Shown: positions 1 through 10,271, counted from the stretch's first letter. The stretch: 64,000 nt of DNA from Glaciecola petra (GCF_031846345.1 NZ_JAVRHX010000001.1:558001-622000); one strand, 5' to 3'. Translations and numbers: made by a program. The notes: generated by a model not told the origin, from the sequence alone.

Positions 1-159
1 AATTTGGCTCATCACCTCGAACAAGTCATGTCTGAAGAGCGAGAAGACTTGTTGCTAGACTATACTGCCATTCATAATAGTCTGGCCAAAAGTGCTGATG
101 TTGAATCATCTAAGGCTATCTTATCCCTTATTGGCGAGAGTCAAAACCACGATGATTAA
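1..159 (+). CDS. lpxB: Lipid-A-disaccharide synthase, C-terminal end (partial)
   Basis: Only the last 52 codons are in the window, read in frame from base 1 to the TAA at 157-159. The fragment is an acidic helical tail (…LEQVMSEEREDLLLDYT…) like the C-terminus of LpxB, which condenses UDP-2,3-diacylglucosamine with lipid X in lipid A synthesis. No catalytic motif is visible here; the call leans on position, because lpxB normally lies immediately before rnhB and dnaE in gammaproteobacteria. Its stop overlaps the rnhB start by 8 nt, which fits translational coupling. Confidence 0.75.
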   Translation, partial: NLAHHLEQVMSEEREDLLLDYTAIHNSLAKSADVESSKAILSLIGESQNHDD

Positions 160-727
160 CTGTTTGGTCGCTGGCGTTGATGAAGTTGGACGAGGGCCCC
201 TTGTTGGTGACGTGGTGACCGCCGCTGTTATTTTAGATCCTGAGCAAACAATCAATGGTTTAACCGATTCGAAAAAACTAAGCGCAAAAAAACGCGAAGC
301 TTTGCTAATTGATATTAAGGCTAAAGCATTAGCTTACTGCATTGGACGTGCGAGTCCTCGTGAAATCGATGAACTAAATATTTTGCACGCGACTATGCTA
401 GCGATGCAAAGAGCTGTACAAGGTTTAAAAATTCAACCTGATTTGGTGAGAGTTGACGGCAATCGATGCCCTAAATGGCAATATAAAAGTGAAGCCGTAG
501 TAAAAGGTGATCTCAAGCATGCCGAAATTTCAGCTGCATCTATTTTAGCCAAAGTGACACGCGACAAAGAGATGTATGAGCTTGATCAAAAACATCCAGA
601 ATATGGGTTTGCAAAGCATAAAGGGTACCCCACAAAACAACATTTCGAAGCCTTGGCACTACATGGGCCGATTGCTGAACACAGAATGAGTTTTAAACCA
701 GTTCAAGTCGCCGCCACAAAAGGGTAG
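152..727 (+). CDS. rnhB: Ribonuclease HII
   Basis: A 191-residue RNase HII, which removes RNA from RNA-DNA hybrids and single ribonucleotides from DNA. The N-terminal GVDEVGRGPLVG block carries the first two acidic metal ligands (D-E), and AEISAASILAKVTRD matches the conserved mid-protein block. The open frame extends upstream to 92, but the family start is MINCLVAGVDEVGRG, so the ATG at 152 is chosen. This gives the usual length near 190-200 and an 8-nt overlap with the preceding lpxB stop. dnaE follows 52 nt downstream, the usual gammaproteobacterial neighbour. Confidence 0.95.
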   Translation: MINCLVAGVDEVGRGPLVGDVVTAAVILDPEQTINGLTDSKKLSAKKREALLIDIKAKALAYCIGRASPREIDELNILHATMLAMQRAVQGLKIQPDLVRVDGNRCPKWQYKSEAVVKGDLKHAEISAASILAKVTRDKEMYELDQKHPEYGFAKHKGYPTKQHFEALALHGPIAEHRMSFKPVQVAATKG

Positions 728-779
728 AATATCTTATAAATGTGAGTCCTTCACTTATAAACTTGGAGTACCTGTCTAC

Positions 780-3700
780 GTGACAAAGCAATTCGTTCAT
801 TTGCGTGTACATAGTGATTTTTCAATGCAAGACGGTTTGAATAAAATCAATCCGATCCTTGATGCCAGTTTAGCTCTAGAATACGAGGCTATTGCGTTAA
901 CTGATCTCATGAACATGTGTGGCTTAGTCAAGTTTTATTCGTCAGCCAAAAACAAAAATATCAAACCTATAATAGGCTGTGATATTTGGTTAGAAAGTGA
1001 GGTTCTTGAAGACGAAATTGTACAAATTTGTGTATTGGCCATGGATGAGCAAGGTTATAAAAATATCACAAATATGATATCTGATGCTTATTTACGTGGT
1101 CATGTGCAATACAAAGTAGTTGTTAACCAAGCACTTTTAGCAAAGTACAATGCCGGTGTCATTGTGTTGTCAGGTGCACTAGAGGGTGATTTAGGAACAG
1201 CCATTTCATCACATAAAACTGAGCAAATTGGACAAATTCTTGAATTTTATAAAACCTATTTTCCAGACCGTTATTACATAGAATTGCAGCGAACAGGCCA
1301 AGGTGGTCAAAATTTTTATATTGAAAAAGCTGTTGAGCTTGCCGCTCAGTACGATTTACCGGTGGTGGCGACCAATAACGTCCGTTTTTTAAGTGCAGAA
1401 GACTTTGAAGCTCATGAGGTTAGAGTATGCATCAGCGAAGGATACACGCTTGATGATACACGGCGAGTAAAAAAACACACCGAACAGCAATATTTACGAA
1501 GCGCAGATGAAATGCTGGCTTTGTTCGATGACATTCCTCAAGCGATAGAAAACTCGGTTGAAATAGCTAAACGATGTAACGTCGAATTAACCCTTGGGAA
1601 ATACTTTTTACCTAATTTTCCTACGGGAGAAATGACGGTAGAAGAATTTTTAGTCGATCAATCAGAAAAAGGTTTAGAGCGGCGCTTACTGCAAATTTTT
1701 CCTGACCAACAAGAGCGTCAAGCAAAGCGAGCTGAATATGATGAGCGTCTAGCAATTGAATTAAAAGTAATTAACCAAATGGGTTTTCCGGGTTACTTTT
1801 TGATTGTTATGGAGTTTATTCAGTGGAGTAAAGACAACAACATTCCAGTCGGTCCAGGCCGAGGCTCTGGCGCAGGTTCTTTAGTTGCCTATGCGCTAGA
1901 TATTACTGACTTAGATCCTCTAGAGTTTGATTTATTATTTGAGCGCTTTTTAAACCCTGAGCGCGTATCTATGCCCGACTTTGATATTGATTTTTGTATG
2001 GATAGGCGCGATGAAGTCATTGACCATGTCGCAGATATTTACGGTCGGGACGCGGTTTCGCAAATTATTACTTTTGGTACCATGGCTGCAAAAGCGGTAA
2101 TTCGGGATGTAGGTAGAGTAATGGGCCACCCTTACGGCTTTGTCGATAAAATATCTAAAATGATTCCGGGTGACCCCGGCATGACGCTGGCAAAAGCATT
2201 TGAAGTTGAACCGCGTCTTCCAGAGATTTATCAACAAGATGAAGAAGTAAAAGAACTCGTTGATATGGCCAGAATTCTAGAGGGAGTAACTCGAAATGCT
2301 GGCAAGCATGCGGGTGGCGTAGTTATATCGCCTACTACAATCACTGATTTTGCGCCTCTTTATTGCGACGATACTGGAGCAAACCCGGTAACGCAATTTG
2401 ACAAGAATGACGTTGAAACCGCAGGCTTAGTAAAGTTTGATTTTTTGGGTTTGCGCACACTCACTATTATCCAGTGGGCGATTGACATGATTAAGGAAGT
2501 ACAAGGGATTGAAATTGATATCACGAGTATTCCTTTAGAAGACCAACGTTCGTTCAATTATTTAAAGCAAGCAGAAACAACCGCCGTTTTCCAGCTTGAA
2601 TCTCGTGGTATGAAGGACTTGATAAAGCGCCTGCAGCCCGATGTGTTCGAGGAAATTATTGCCTTGGTAGCACTATTTAGGCCAGGGCCTTTACAGTCGG
2701 GTATGGTTGATAACTTTATTGACAGAAAACATGGGCGAGAAGCGGTTTCATTTCCTGATGAGAAATATCAACATGAGTGTTTGCAAGAAATTTTAGAACC
2801 GACATACGGCATAATATTGTATCAAGAACAAGTTATGCAGATAGCACAAGTAATGTCGGGGTACTCGCTAGGGGGCGCTGATTTATTGCGCCGCGCCATG
2901 GGCAAAAAGAAGCTTGAAGAAATGGAAAAACAACGTTCATTTTTCAAGCAGGGCGCAATAGACAATAATATTGATCCTGACTTGGCGATGAAGATATTCG
3001 ACTTGGTAGAGAAGTTTGCAGGGTATGGTTTTAACAAATCACATTCTGCTGCATATGCGTTGGTGTCTTATCAAACATTGTGGTTAAAGGTACATTATCC
3101 TGCTGAATTTATGGCTGCCGTTTTGTCTGCAGATATGGATAACACCGACAAAGTAGTGACACTTATTGACGAGTGTGCAAATATGCAATTAACTGTGCTA
3201 CCACCTGATTTAAATAGCGGTGCCTATAAATTTACGGTCAATAAGAATGGTGAAATTGTATACGGAATTGGCGCAATAAAAGGCGTTGGCGAGGGGCCTG
3301 TCGATGCAATCATTGCAGCGCGCAAGAATGAAGGTGAGTTTATTGACCTTTTTGATTTTTGTGCAAAAGTTGATCTAAAGAAAATCAATAAACGTGTGCT
3401 TGAAAAACTGATTTTATCTGGCGCCATGGATAAGCTTGGTCCCCATAGAGCTGCTTTAATGGCAAGCCTCAAAGATGCATTAGATGCGGCAGTGCAAAAT
3501 GCAAAGGCGGCAGCAGCGGGACAAGCTGATTTATTTGGCATGGAAGATTTTACCCAAGCGCAAACTGAGCATAGTTTTAAACAAGTTCCTCCGTGGCCCG
3601 AACGAGTATGGTTAGATGGCGAGAAAGAAACGCTAGGACTATATTTAACTGGTCACCCAATGAGTCAATACATTCAAGAATGTAAAAATTATATTGACTG

Positions 3701-4244
3701 CACAGTAAAAGATTTAATGCCAACACAACGAGATGTTTTTACACGGACTGCTGGCTTGATATATGCAATAAGAGTATTAACAAATAAGCAGGGTAGACGT
3801 TGGGCGCTAGTCACGCTTGATGACAAGTCAGCGCGTATGGAAATGCGCGTTAGTCCAGATGCTTTTGAGCAATACGAAGCGCTCTTAAGTACCGATAATC
3901 TTATATGGATAAAGGGACAGGTCAGCTTTGATCGGTATAACGAAAGCACTACAATGAACATTAAAGAAGTCATGACACTTTCTGATGCAAGAAATCGCTT
4001 TGTTAAAAAACTCAGCCTAAACTTAGCATCTAAAGATTGTACCGTGTCGTCAGTGGCTAAATTGCAAGATATACTGCACGAATACAAAGGCGGTTCGTGT
4101 CCGCTTCATTTATTGATAGAACATCCTGATACCGCACTTGAAATGGCGGCAGGCGCTAGCTGGTATGTTAGACTAGAGGATGACCTTTTAACGCAATTAA
4201 CGCATATGTTGGGTGACAAATGCGTGAACATGTCGTTTAATTAA
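780..4244 (+). CDS. dnaE: DNA polymerase III alpha subunit
   Basis: The 1154-residue replicative polymerase subunit (E. coli DnaE has 1160). An N-terminal PHP domain begins FVHLRVHSDFSMQDGL. The C-family polymerase core has PDFDIDF near residue 399, holding two catalytic aspartates, and the third lies in the LVKFDFLGL block near residue 554. Later come a helix-hairpin-helix region, the sliding-clamp motif QADLF near residue 917 and an OB-fold region. The start is GTG at 780; the upstream stretch shows only a weak ribosome site (CTTGGAG). The gene is complete, with no internal disruption. Confidence 0.98.
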   Translation: MTKQFVHLRVHSDFSMQDGLNKINPILDASLALEYEAIALTDLMNMCGLVKFYSSAKNKNIKPIIGCDIWLESEVLEDEIVQICVLAMDEQGYKNITNMISDAYLRGHVQYKVVVNQALLAKYNAGVIVLSGALEGDLGTAISSHKTEQIGQILEFYKTYFPDRYYIELQRTGQGGQNFYIEKAVELAAQYDLPVVATNNVRFLSAEDFEAHEVRVCISEGYTLDDTRRVKKHTEQQYLRSADEMLALFDDIPQAIENSVEIAKRCNVELTLGKYFLPNFPTGEMTVEEFLVDQSEKGLERRLLQIFPDQQERQAKRAEYDERLAIELKVINQMGFPGYFLIVMEFIQWSKDNNIPVGPGRGSGAGSLVAYALDITDLDPLEFDLLFERFLNPERVSMPDFDIDFCMDRRDEVIDHVADIYGRDAVSQIITFGTMAAKAVIRDVGRVMGHPYGFVDKISKMIPGDPGMTLAKAFEVEPRLPEIYQQDEEVKELVDMARILEGVTRNAGKHAGGVVISPTTITDFAPLYCDDTGANPVTQFDKNDVETAGLVKFDFLGLRTLTIIQWAIDMIKEVQGIEIDITSIPLEDQRSFNYLKQAETTAVFQLESRGMKDLIKRLQPDVFEEIIALVALFRPGPLQSGMVDNFIDRKHGREAVSFPDEKYQHECLQEILEPTYGIILYQEQVMQIAQVMSGYSLGGADLLRRAMGKKKLEEMEKQRSFFKQGAIDNNIDPDLAMKIFDLVEKFAGYGFNKSHSAAYALVSYQTLWLKVHYPAEFMAAVLSADMDNTDKVVTLIDECANMQLTVLPPDLNSGAYKFTVNKNGEIVYGIGAIKGVGEGPVDAIIAARKNEGEFIDLFDFCAKVDLKKINKRVLEKLILSGAMDKLGPHRAALMASLKDALDAAVQNAKAAAAGQADLFGMEDFTQAQTEHSFKQVPPWPERVWLDGEKETLGLYLTGHPMSQYIQECKNYIDCTVKDLMPTQRDVFTRTAGLIYAIRVLTNKQGRRWALVTLDDKSARMEMRVSPDAFEQYEALLSTDNLIWIKGQVSFDRYNESTTMNIKEVMTLSDARNRFVKKLSLNLASKDCTVSSVAKLQDILHEYKGGSCPLHLLIEHPDTALEMAAGASWYVRLEDDLLTQLTHMLGDKCVNMSFN

Positions 4245-4271
4245 ACTAATTTACAAAATGGATACATTATA

Positions 4272-5228
4272 ATGGGCTTACAATTTCTTGATTTCGAGCA
4301 ACCAATTGCCGAACTGGAAGCCAAAATAGAAGAACTTCGTATTGTTAATCAAGGTGGTGACTTTGATGTCGGTATAGAAGAAGAAATCACTAAATTACGC
4401 GAAAAAAATGCCGAGCTAACCCGTAAAATATTTGCAGGTTTAGGCGCGTGGCAAATTTCCCAAGTGGCGCGACATCCAATGCGTCCATATACGCAAGATT
4501 ATATTGACAATATTTTCACAGATTTTGATGAACTTGCCGGTGATCGAGCTTATGCTGATGACAAAGCAATTATTGGTGGTCTCGCTAAGTTAGATGACGT
4601 ACCAGTGATGATCATTGGACATCAAAAAGGCCGCGATACTCAAGAAAAAATTAAACGTAATTTTGGTATGCCTAAACCAGAAGGCTATCGCAAAGCTTTA
4701 CGGTTAATGAAAATGGCGCAACGATTTAATCTTCCAATATTAACCTTTATAGACACACCAGGTGCATATCCGGGTGTGGGTGCAGAGGAGCGGGGACAAA
4801 GTGAAGCCATTGCAACTAATTTAAAAGAAATGGCGGAACTAAAAGTCCCTATCATCTGCACGGTAATCGGAGAGGGTGGCTCTGGTGGCGCGTTGGCAAT
4901 TGGTGTTGGCGATAGAGTCAATATGCTGCAATATTCAACTTATTCAGTGATATCACCTGAGGGTTGCGCGTCGATATTATGGAAAAGCGCTGAAAAAGCG
5001 CCTGTCGCAGCAGACGCAATGGGGGTAACCGCACCTCAAATACGCGATCTCGGACTGATTAACACGATCGTAGATGAGCCACTGGGTGGCGCTCATCGTG
5101 ATCATAAAAGTATGGCTGCGAATTTAAAAGCGACGATAAAACAACAGTTGGCTCAGTTGCAGTCTTTAAATAATCAGACCCTTATGCAAGAGCGTTATGA
5201 GCGTTTGATGTCTTTTGGTTATTGCTAA
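4272..5228 (+). CDS. accA: Acetyl-CoA carboxylase carboxyltransferase subunit alpha
   Basis: A 318-residue AccA of the usual length. With AccD it moves the carboxyl group from carboxybiotin to acetyl-CoA, the first step of fatty acid synthesis. Visible landmarks are the N-terminal LDFEQPIAELEAKIEEL helix, the crotonase-fold core with TFIDTPGAYPGVGAEERGQ, and the oxyanion-forming GEGGSGGALAIGVGD. It follows dnaE by 27 nt and precedes tilS by 23 nt in the same direction, so it probably belongs to the same transcription unit. Confidence 0.98.
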   Translation: MGLQFLDFEQPIAELEAKIEELRIVNQGGDFDVGIEEEITKLREKNAELTRKIFAGLGAWQISQVARHPMRPYTQDYIDNIFTDFDELAGDRAYADDKAIIGGLAKLDDVPVMIIGHQKGRDTQEKIKRNFGMPKPEGYRKALRLMKMAQRFNLPILTFIDTPGAYPGVGAEERGQSEAIATNLKEMAELKVPIICTVIGEGGSGGALAIGVGDRVNMLQYSTYSVISPEGCASILWKSAEKAPVAADAMGVTAPQIRDLGLINTIVDEPLGGAHRDHKSMAANLKATIKQQLAQLQSLNNQTLMQERYERLMSFGYC

Positions 5229-5251
5229 AGGATAATTAAAAGTGGCTAACA

Positions 5252-6718
5252 ATGAACCTAAGTGCATCAGCACAACTTAAGTTAAAAGCTGAACTACTCA
5301 AAGAATTGGCTTTATCGCTTGATTTGCCCTTTGCAGCAGACCTTGATAACAATGAATTTGACTTAACACACGTTCATGTTTGTGTTGCACTTTCTGGTGG
5401 CATGGATTCAAGCGTACTATTGCATCTGTTAAGTATTTTACAAACGACATATCAGACGAAAAGCTTTAATTTAAGTGCTATTTATATTAATCATAAATTA
5501 AGTCAAAACGCCGATTCGTGGCAAGACTTTTGTGCGGATAAATGCAAGCAATACAAGATTGAATTTGCCTCGCAAGCAGTAAATATAGAAAGAAAGCCTC
5601 GACAAAGCCTAGAGGCGATTGCCAGAAAAATGCGCTATCAAGCGCTTAGTGATGTAATTGCCAGACTCCACAATAGCAGAAGTGACTCAGAAAAGTGTCA
5701 ACAAAAAATATGTGTTGCGCTTGCACAGCATAAAGATGATCAAGCAGAAACATTTTTTTTGCAACTCAAGAGAGGGGCTGGTGTGAAAGGTTTAGCAGCC
5801 ATGGCAAGTCACTTTGAACGTCATGATACCCAATTTGTGAGACCGTTATTAAATTTTACTCGTGAGCAGCTTTTTAGTTTTGCAACACATGAAAATCTCG
5901 CATGGATTGAAGATGAATCGAATGATGATGACAGCTTTGATCGTAATTATTTACGTAAAAATGTTATGCCTTTTATTACGCAAAAATGGCCGCAATTCAC
6001 AACCACATTAAGCAGGAGCGCACGGTTATGTGCTGACGCAGATACTGTTATAGGTGAATATATGCTTAGCCTTGCTCCAACGATATGTCAAGGTCAAAAT
6101 CGGATAGATATAGCGTCTTTTAATAAACTTTCTGTGCCGACTCAACGTAGTTTTTTACGGTTTTGGTTGTCATCATTTTTACAGACAGCACCATCCTTAA
6201 AGCAATTAGAAGCGATATTAGGCTTGTGTCTTAAATCAACAACTGCGTCGGCTCATATTCGTGTTGAGGATTATGCCGTTGAACGCTTTCAGGAGCAGCT
6301 TGTACTGAGTGCCATCCCAAATAACACCAGTGAAGAAAATATTCCGTCGTATATTACTGACAAGCCAAGAGAACTAGTTTTCGATCAAACAGGTGCAATT
6401 GTAATAACAAATAAAATAAGGTTAGAGCAAGTCTCAGATAAAACTCAACATAAAGATAGCGTTTATTTACTGCCACAAGAAAGCTTAACTTGGAGCTTTG
6501 GGGCTAGTAATCTCAAGTTTAAACCCTTCGAAAATAGACCTACTAAAGCGCTAAAAAATTGGTATCAAGAGTGGGGAGTCTCGCCTATGCAGCGGCAAAA
6601 AGTGATCGTGATTTCCTCAGGCACCCAAGCTTACATGGTGATTATAGAAGACAAAGTAAAGTGGTCTAAGTCTGAAATTGTTAAACCAATTTATGCTAAG
6701 GTTGTTTTTTCTAAGTAA
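5252..6718 (+). CDS. tilS: tRNA(Ile)-lysidine synthase
   Basis: TilS attaches lysine to C34 of the CAU-anticodon isoleucine tRNA so that it reads AUA. The N-terminal PP-loop ATPase motif SGGMDSS is at about residues 48-54, and the QHKDDQAETFFLQLKRGAG block matches the family. The middle and C-terminal thirds are the TilS substrate-binding and TilS_C regions. At 488 residues it is longer than E. coli TilS (432); the extra length lies in inserts of the middle domain. It is last in the lpxB-to-tilS run and is convergent with the GGDEF gene, 20 nt away. Confidence 0.93.
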   Translation: MNLSASAQLKLKAELLKELALSLDLPFAADLDNNEFDLTHVHVCVALSGGMDSSVLLHLLSILQTTYQTKSFNLSAIYINHKLSQNADSWQDFCADKCKQYKIEFASQAVNIERKPRQSLEAIARKMRYQALSDVIARLHNSRSDSEKCQQKICVALAQHKDDQAETFFLQLKRGAGVKGLAAMASHFERHDTQFVRPLLNFTREQLFSFATHENLAWIEDESNDDDSFDRNYLRKNVMPFITQKWPQFTTTLSRSARLCADADTVIGEYMLSLAPTICQGQNRIDIASFNKLSVPTQRSFLRFWLSSFLQTAPSLKQLEAILGLCLKSTTASAHIRVEDYAVERFQEQLVLSAIPNNTSEENIPSYITDKPRELVFDQTGAIVITNKIRLEQVSDKTQHKDSVYLLPQESLTWSFGASNLKFKPFENRPTKALKNWYQEWGVSPMQRQKVIVISSGTQAYMVIIEDKVKWSKSEIVKPIYAKVVFSK

Positions 6719-6738
6719 ATAAGGCGCTTATGAAGTCA

Positions 6739-7641
6739 TTAAGCTGCTATATATAAATTTTTACCTGCTCTTTTGGCTTCTATCAAGGCACTGTCAGCTC
6801 TTTCAAATAGGCTTCTAGCATTATCGGATTTAATAAAAGATGTTGCTCCAACACTACTAGATACACCGTGTTGCAAAAATAATGGATGCTTCAATATAGA
6901 ATTGTTAATGCGGTCAGCGACCATTTTGTTTGCTGTGGCGTCGCTATCGATAAGTAAACAACAAAATTCATCGCCACCAAATCGAAAAGCATAATCCGAA
7001 TCTCGTAAATTACTTTCGAGTATTCTTGCAAAGGCAATCAATACGTCGTCACCTTCTTGATGACCAAAACGGTCATTTACCAACTTGAAATTATCCAGAT
7101 CAAACACGAGTAAACCAAAAATTTCGTCATTTCTGTTACTTATACTAATTAGCTTGCCGATGGTTTCATCGTATTGGCTACGGTTTCCCAAACCTGTCAA
7201 CATATCTTTGGTTGCCAGTTGGCTAATTCTAAAATATTCTAGAGCATGACGTAAACTCATCGCAAATATACTATGCATTTCGGATAGAAGTGCGCGTTGA
7301 ATAGGGGTCAAGACTTTTTCGAAAGAATAAGCTAGCTGCGCATGCTGTGGGGTCCCAAAAGGGTGTCCATAATAAATGGAGATTTTTAGCTTGCGACTAT
7401 TTGCTTTATTTTTTCCTGCTTGTAATAACTTTTCAGCAAAACTTAGATTCAAACTATTACAGGGTAATTTCATATTAAGAAAAGCAAAGTACTCGTTTAT
7501 TAATTCTTTCAAATCAATAGAAGAAAGCATTGCCCGCATAAATTTAGCGGACTCAGCAATGGTCAAAACATTGCTTTTTTCGATGAGTGTTTTGTTGTCA
7601 TGAACGTTTTTTGTTTCTATGCCGACAGTACTCATATCCAT
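6739..7641 (-). CDS. Diguanylate cyclase (GGDEF domain)
   Basis: A 300-residue protein that should make cyclic di-GMP from two GTP. The C-terminal half is a complete GGDEF domain with an intact GGDEF signature near residues 221-225 and a canonical inhibitory I-site RDSD five residues before it, so product inhibition is expected. The N-terminal about 150 residues carry no signature I recognise and no membrane segment, so it is probably a soluble sensor. The ATG at 7641 is preferred over the adjacent GTG at 7644 because GGAG sits 7 nt upstream. It is transcribed against tilS. Confidence 0.9.
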   Translation of the reverse strand: MDMSTVGIETKNVHDNKTLIEKSNVLTIAESAKFMRAMLSSIDLKELINEYFAFLNMKLPCNSLNLSFAEKLLQAGKNKANSRKLKISIYYGHPFGTPQHAQLAYSFEKVLTPIQRALLSEMHSIFAMSLRHALEYFRISQLATKDMLTGLGNRSQYDETIGKLISISNRNDEIFGLLVFDLDNFKLVNDRFGHQEGDDVLIAFARILESNLRDSDYAFRFGGDEFCCLLIDSDATANKMVADRINNSILKHPLFLQHGVSSSVGATSFIKSDNARSLFERADSALIEAKRAGKNLYIAA

Positions 7642-7812
7642 CACTATACTCCATAAAGTTGGTGATTAGCTGAATCAAATTAATTAACGCTATTACTCGC
7701 TTGATGTTGAGAGTTATCAACAAATAACGCCATATTTTGCAAGGTGTCAAATAACCGTCAGTATCCGTACTAATATCGTTAGTTTAGCGTAAAGTCTTAC
7801 TCATTCGTTCGT

Positions 7813-7840
7813 TTGTTTTGTGCTAAACTGCCGATATACT
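7813..7840 (+). promoter_or_regulatory. Candidate sigma-70 promoter for the antiporter gene
   Basis: TTGTTT (7813-7818), 16 nt, then TATACT (7835-7840). This lies in the 366-nt gap between the divergent GGDEF and antiporter genes. If used, it leaves an untranslated leader of roughly 160 nt before the TTG start at 8008. I recognise no known riboswitch in the leader. Prediction by eye only. Confidence 0.35.
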
Positions 7841-8007
7841 GAGGCTTAGCACTGTCATCAACTTACAGTAGCGATGCTGACAAGAACGATTAAATCAAGT
7901 CCTAACTAAAGGTCCTATCGGTTTTAAAAAACCATGCAGAGTTTGGTTTGCAAATTTAATGCCAAGGCTAGGTAATGGGTCACTGATACACGACATGCGA
8001 GTACTAT

Positions 8008-9975
8008 TTGGATAATACCTTCGTTAACATTATTTCGTTAATGGCCATTGCCGTGATACTGGTGTGGCTTTTTAAACGGATTAAACTACCTCCAATATTA
8101 GCGTATTTATTTGCGGGTGTGGTTGTAGGGCCAGAAATATTCAAACTTTATACACAACCCGAAGACATGCATTTGGCAGCAGAGGTTGGGATAGTATTTT
8201 TGCTGTTTACTTTGGGTTTAGAATTTAGCTTGGCTCGTATGTTGGCAATGCGGCGATTGGTTTTTGGTGTTGGCCTTATACAAATGGTCGTCACTACCTT
8301 GATATTTGCCGCAATGGGCGGTTTATTTAATTTGTCATTAACGGCGTCCATTATTATTGGTGCATCTATAGCGCTCTCGTCGACCGCAATAGTGATTAAA
8401 ACCATTGATGAGCAAGGAAAATTAAATACTCAACGATCGCAATTAGCTGTTAGCATTCTTTTATTTCAAGATTTAGCGGTTGTGCCGCTTCTCATCATTA
8501 TTCCTTTGTTGGCTGTGGCTACCGAACAAAGCATTGGTATTGCAATTTTTATATCTTTGCTTAAAGGTATATTTATCGTAGCGATATTACTTGCTATTGG
8601 TAAATGGGTTTTGCCACGCGTATTTAACGAAATTGCCAAAACAAAAACAGAAGAGCTTTTTGTACTGTGCACAATACTGATTGTTCTATTGGCTGCCGGT
8701 GCCACCTATATGTTTGGTTTGTCCATGGCTTTAGGCGCATTTTTGGCGGGGATGATGCTATCTGAATCACAATATCGACATCAACTAGAAGCAGATATAA
8801 GACCATTTCGTGATATTTTGATGGGATTATTTTTTATTACTGTTGGTATGAAGCTAGAAATATCGGTTTTGTTGTCACATTGGTATCTTATTGTCTTTGG
8901 GTTAATTGTGTTGGTCGCTGTAAAAACTGCTACGGTGATGATTGCCAGTCGTTTAGCGAATACTACTGCCGAAGATGGTTGGGCTGCCGGTTTTAAATTG
9001 GCGCAGATGGGTGAATTTAGTTTTATTATTTTAGCACTAGCATTAGAAAATGGGCTCATTAGCGATTTGGATTCATCAGTTTTGGTTTGCATTGCACTTA
9101 TCAGCATGGGCATAACACCTTGGTTGATAGGCAACAGCGGTGGGTTTGCTGCTAGACTAAGCGGAAATAAACTTCATGAAAAGCTCCAAGCGCAAGCACA
9201 GGTAGTCTCGAAGTTACAAGACCATGTTGTTATTTTAGGGTTTGGGCGAGTAGGGCAATCAATGGCCAGAATGCTCAAGTTGGAGGCCTTGCCATACATT
9301 GTAATCGACAGCGATCCTATACGTGTAGAACAAAGCCGTACTGCAGGTGAAGCTATTATTTATGGCGACGTTAGCCAAAAAGATATTTTAAAAAGCGCCA
9401 ATATAAGCCAAGCAAAATTAGCGATAGTGACCTTCGATGAGCACGAAAAAGCGCTGAAAGTTATTAATACTATTAAACATATTAACGAAGATGTTACGTT
9501 AATCGTTCGCACACGCAAAGACTACGATATGCAAGATTTGTATGATGCTGGGGCAAAACAAGTGGTTCCAGAAGTACAAGAAGGCTCTTTGATGTTAATT
9601 TCTCAGGTACTCCATTATTCGGGCGTTCCAATGTCTCGAATATTAAAAAGAATCCGAAGTGAACGTAAAGAAAAATATCAACATATGCATGGCTTTTTCC
9701 CCGGAGAAACAACCGAGATCACATACGAAACTACGGATAAACTCGAATTTATGCATGCTATTGTGATGAGTGAAAATGCCTATGCAGTAGGACGTTCTCT
9801 TGAAGAACTTAATTTATTACGTAAAAAAGTAAAAGTAATTGCCTTGCGCCGACAAGGTAAAGAGTATGAAAACCCTGCCTTAGATATTGTGATTGAAGCA
9901 CAGGATGTTGTTATAATTACGGCAAAACCTCGCCGTATGGAAAGGATCGAAAAGTTTTTGTTAGATGGCGGGTAA
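8008..9975 (+). CDS. CPA2-family monovalent cation:proton antiporter (Kef type)
   Basis: A 655-residue inner-membrane antiporter, probably K+ or Na+ against H+. About the first 385 residues form a dozen hydrophobic helices of the Na+/H+ exchanger fold. A Rossmann-like RCK/TrkA_N domain follows, with VVILGFGRVGQSMARML from about residue 405, then a TrkA_C domain after about residue 570. This order is that of KefB/KefC/YbaL. The KefC-type glutathione control residues cannot be judged by eye. No ATG lies in frame between the upstream TGA (7984) and the first membrane helix, so TTG at 8008 is taken as the start, with low certainty. Confidence 0.88.
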   Translation: MDNTFVNIISLMAIAVILVWLFKRIKLPPILAYLFAGVVVGPEIFKLYTQPEDMHLAAEVGIVFLLFTLGLEFSLARMLAMRRLVFGVGLIQMVVTTLIFAAMGGLFNLSLTASIIIGASIALSSTAIVIKTIDEQGKLNTQRSQLAVSILLFQDLAVVPLLIIIPLLAVATEQSIGIAIFISLLKGIFIVAILLAIGKWVLPRVFNEIAKTKTEELFVLCTILIVLLAAGATYMFGLSMALGAFLAGMMLSESQYRHQLEADIRPFRDILMGLFFITVGMKLEISVLLSHWYLIVFGLIVLVAVKTATVMIASRLANTTAEDGWAAGFKLAQMGEFSFIILALALENGLISDLDSSVLVCIALISMGITPWLIGNSGGFAARLSGNKLHEKLQAQAQVVSKLQDHVVILGFGRVGQSMARMLKLEALPYIVIDSDPIRVEQSRTAGEAIIYGDVSQKDILKSANISQAKLAIVTFDEHEKALKVINTIKHINEDVTLIVRTRKDYDMQDLYDAGAKQVVPEVQEGSLMLISQVLHYSGVPMSRILKRIRSERKEKYQHMHGFFPGETTEITYETTDKLEFMHAIVMSENAYAVGRSLEELNLLRKKVKVIALRRQGKEYENPALDIVIEAQDVVIITAKPRRMERIEKFLLDGG

Positions 9976-10037
9976 TTGCTTCTATTCGCAAAAATTGAAT
10001 TCTTTTTATTGCATTTAGAAGTCTTTTGAGTGAGCGC

Positions 10038-10271
10038 TTAGTCTTTAAGAGCTTCGAACTCTTTATTCAAATTGTATTTTTCATCAGTCACAATTTTTTC
10101 GAGTACTTCGAGCCGTTTTGACATTGTTAGTAAGTCTTTTTGCATTTTTTCGTACTCTATTGTCATCTGGTCATTGGCAGCTTTAGGCACTCTGTTTGCG
10201 CTAAAGTGCTTTGTTAAACTGACCACTGTTGCCCCAATAATGCCGACTATTGCAATTGCGGTTATGTCCAT
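10038..10271 (-). CDS. PspB-like small membrane protein
   Basis: A 77-residue protein. The N-terminus is one membrane helix (ITAIAIVGIIGATVVSL), followed by a charged coiled coil with MSKRLEVLEKIVTDE, which resembles the C-terminal part of PspB, the phage-shock membrane regulator. No pspA or pspC lies nearby, so a role in the Psp response is not supported by context. The start has a good ribosome site (AGGGG, 8 nt). It could equally be an unrelated membrane protein with a coiled coil. Confidence 0.65.
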   Translation of the reverse strand: MDITAIAIVGIIGATVVSLTKHFSANRVPKAANDQMTIEYEKMQKDLLTMSKRLEVLEKIVTDEKYNLNKEFEALKD

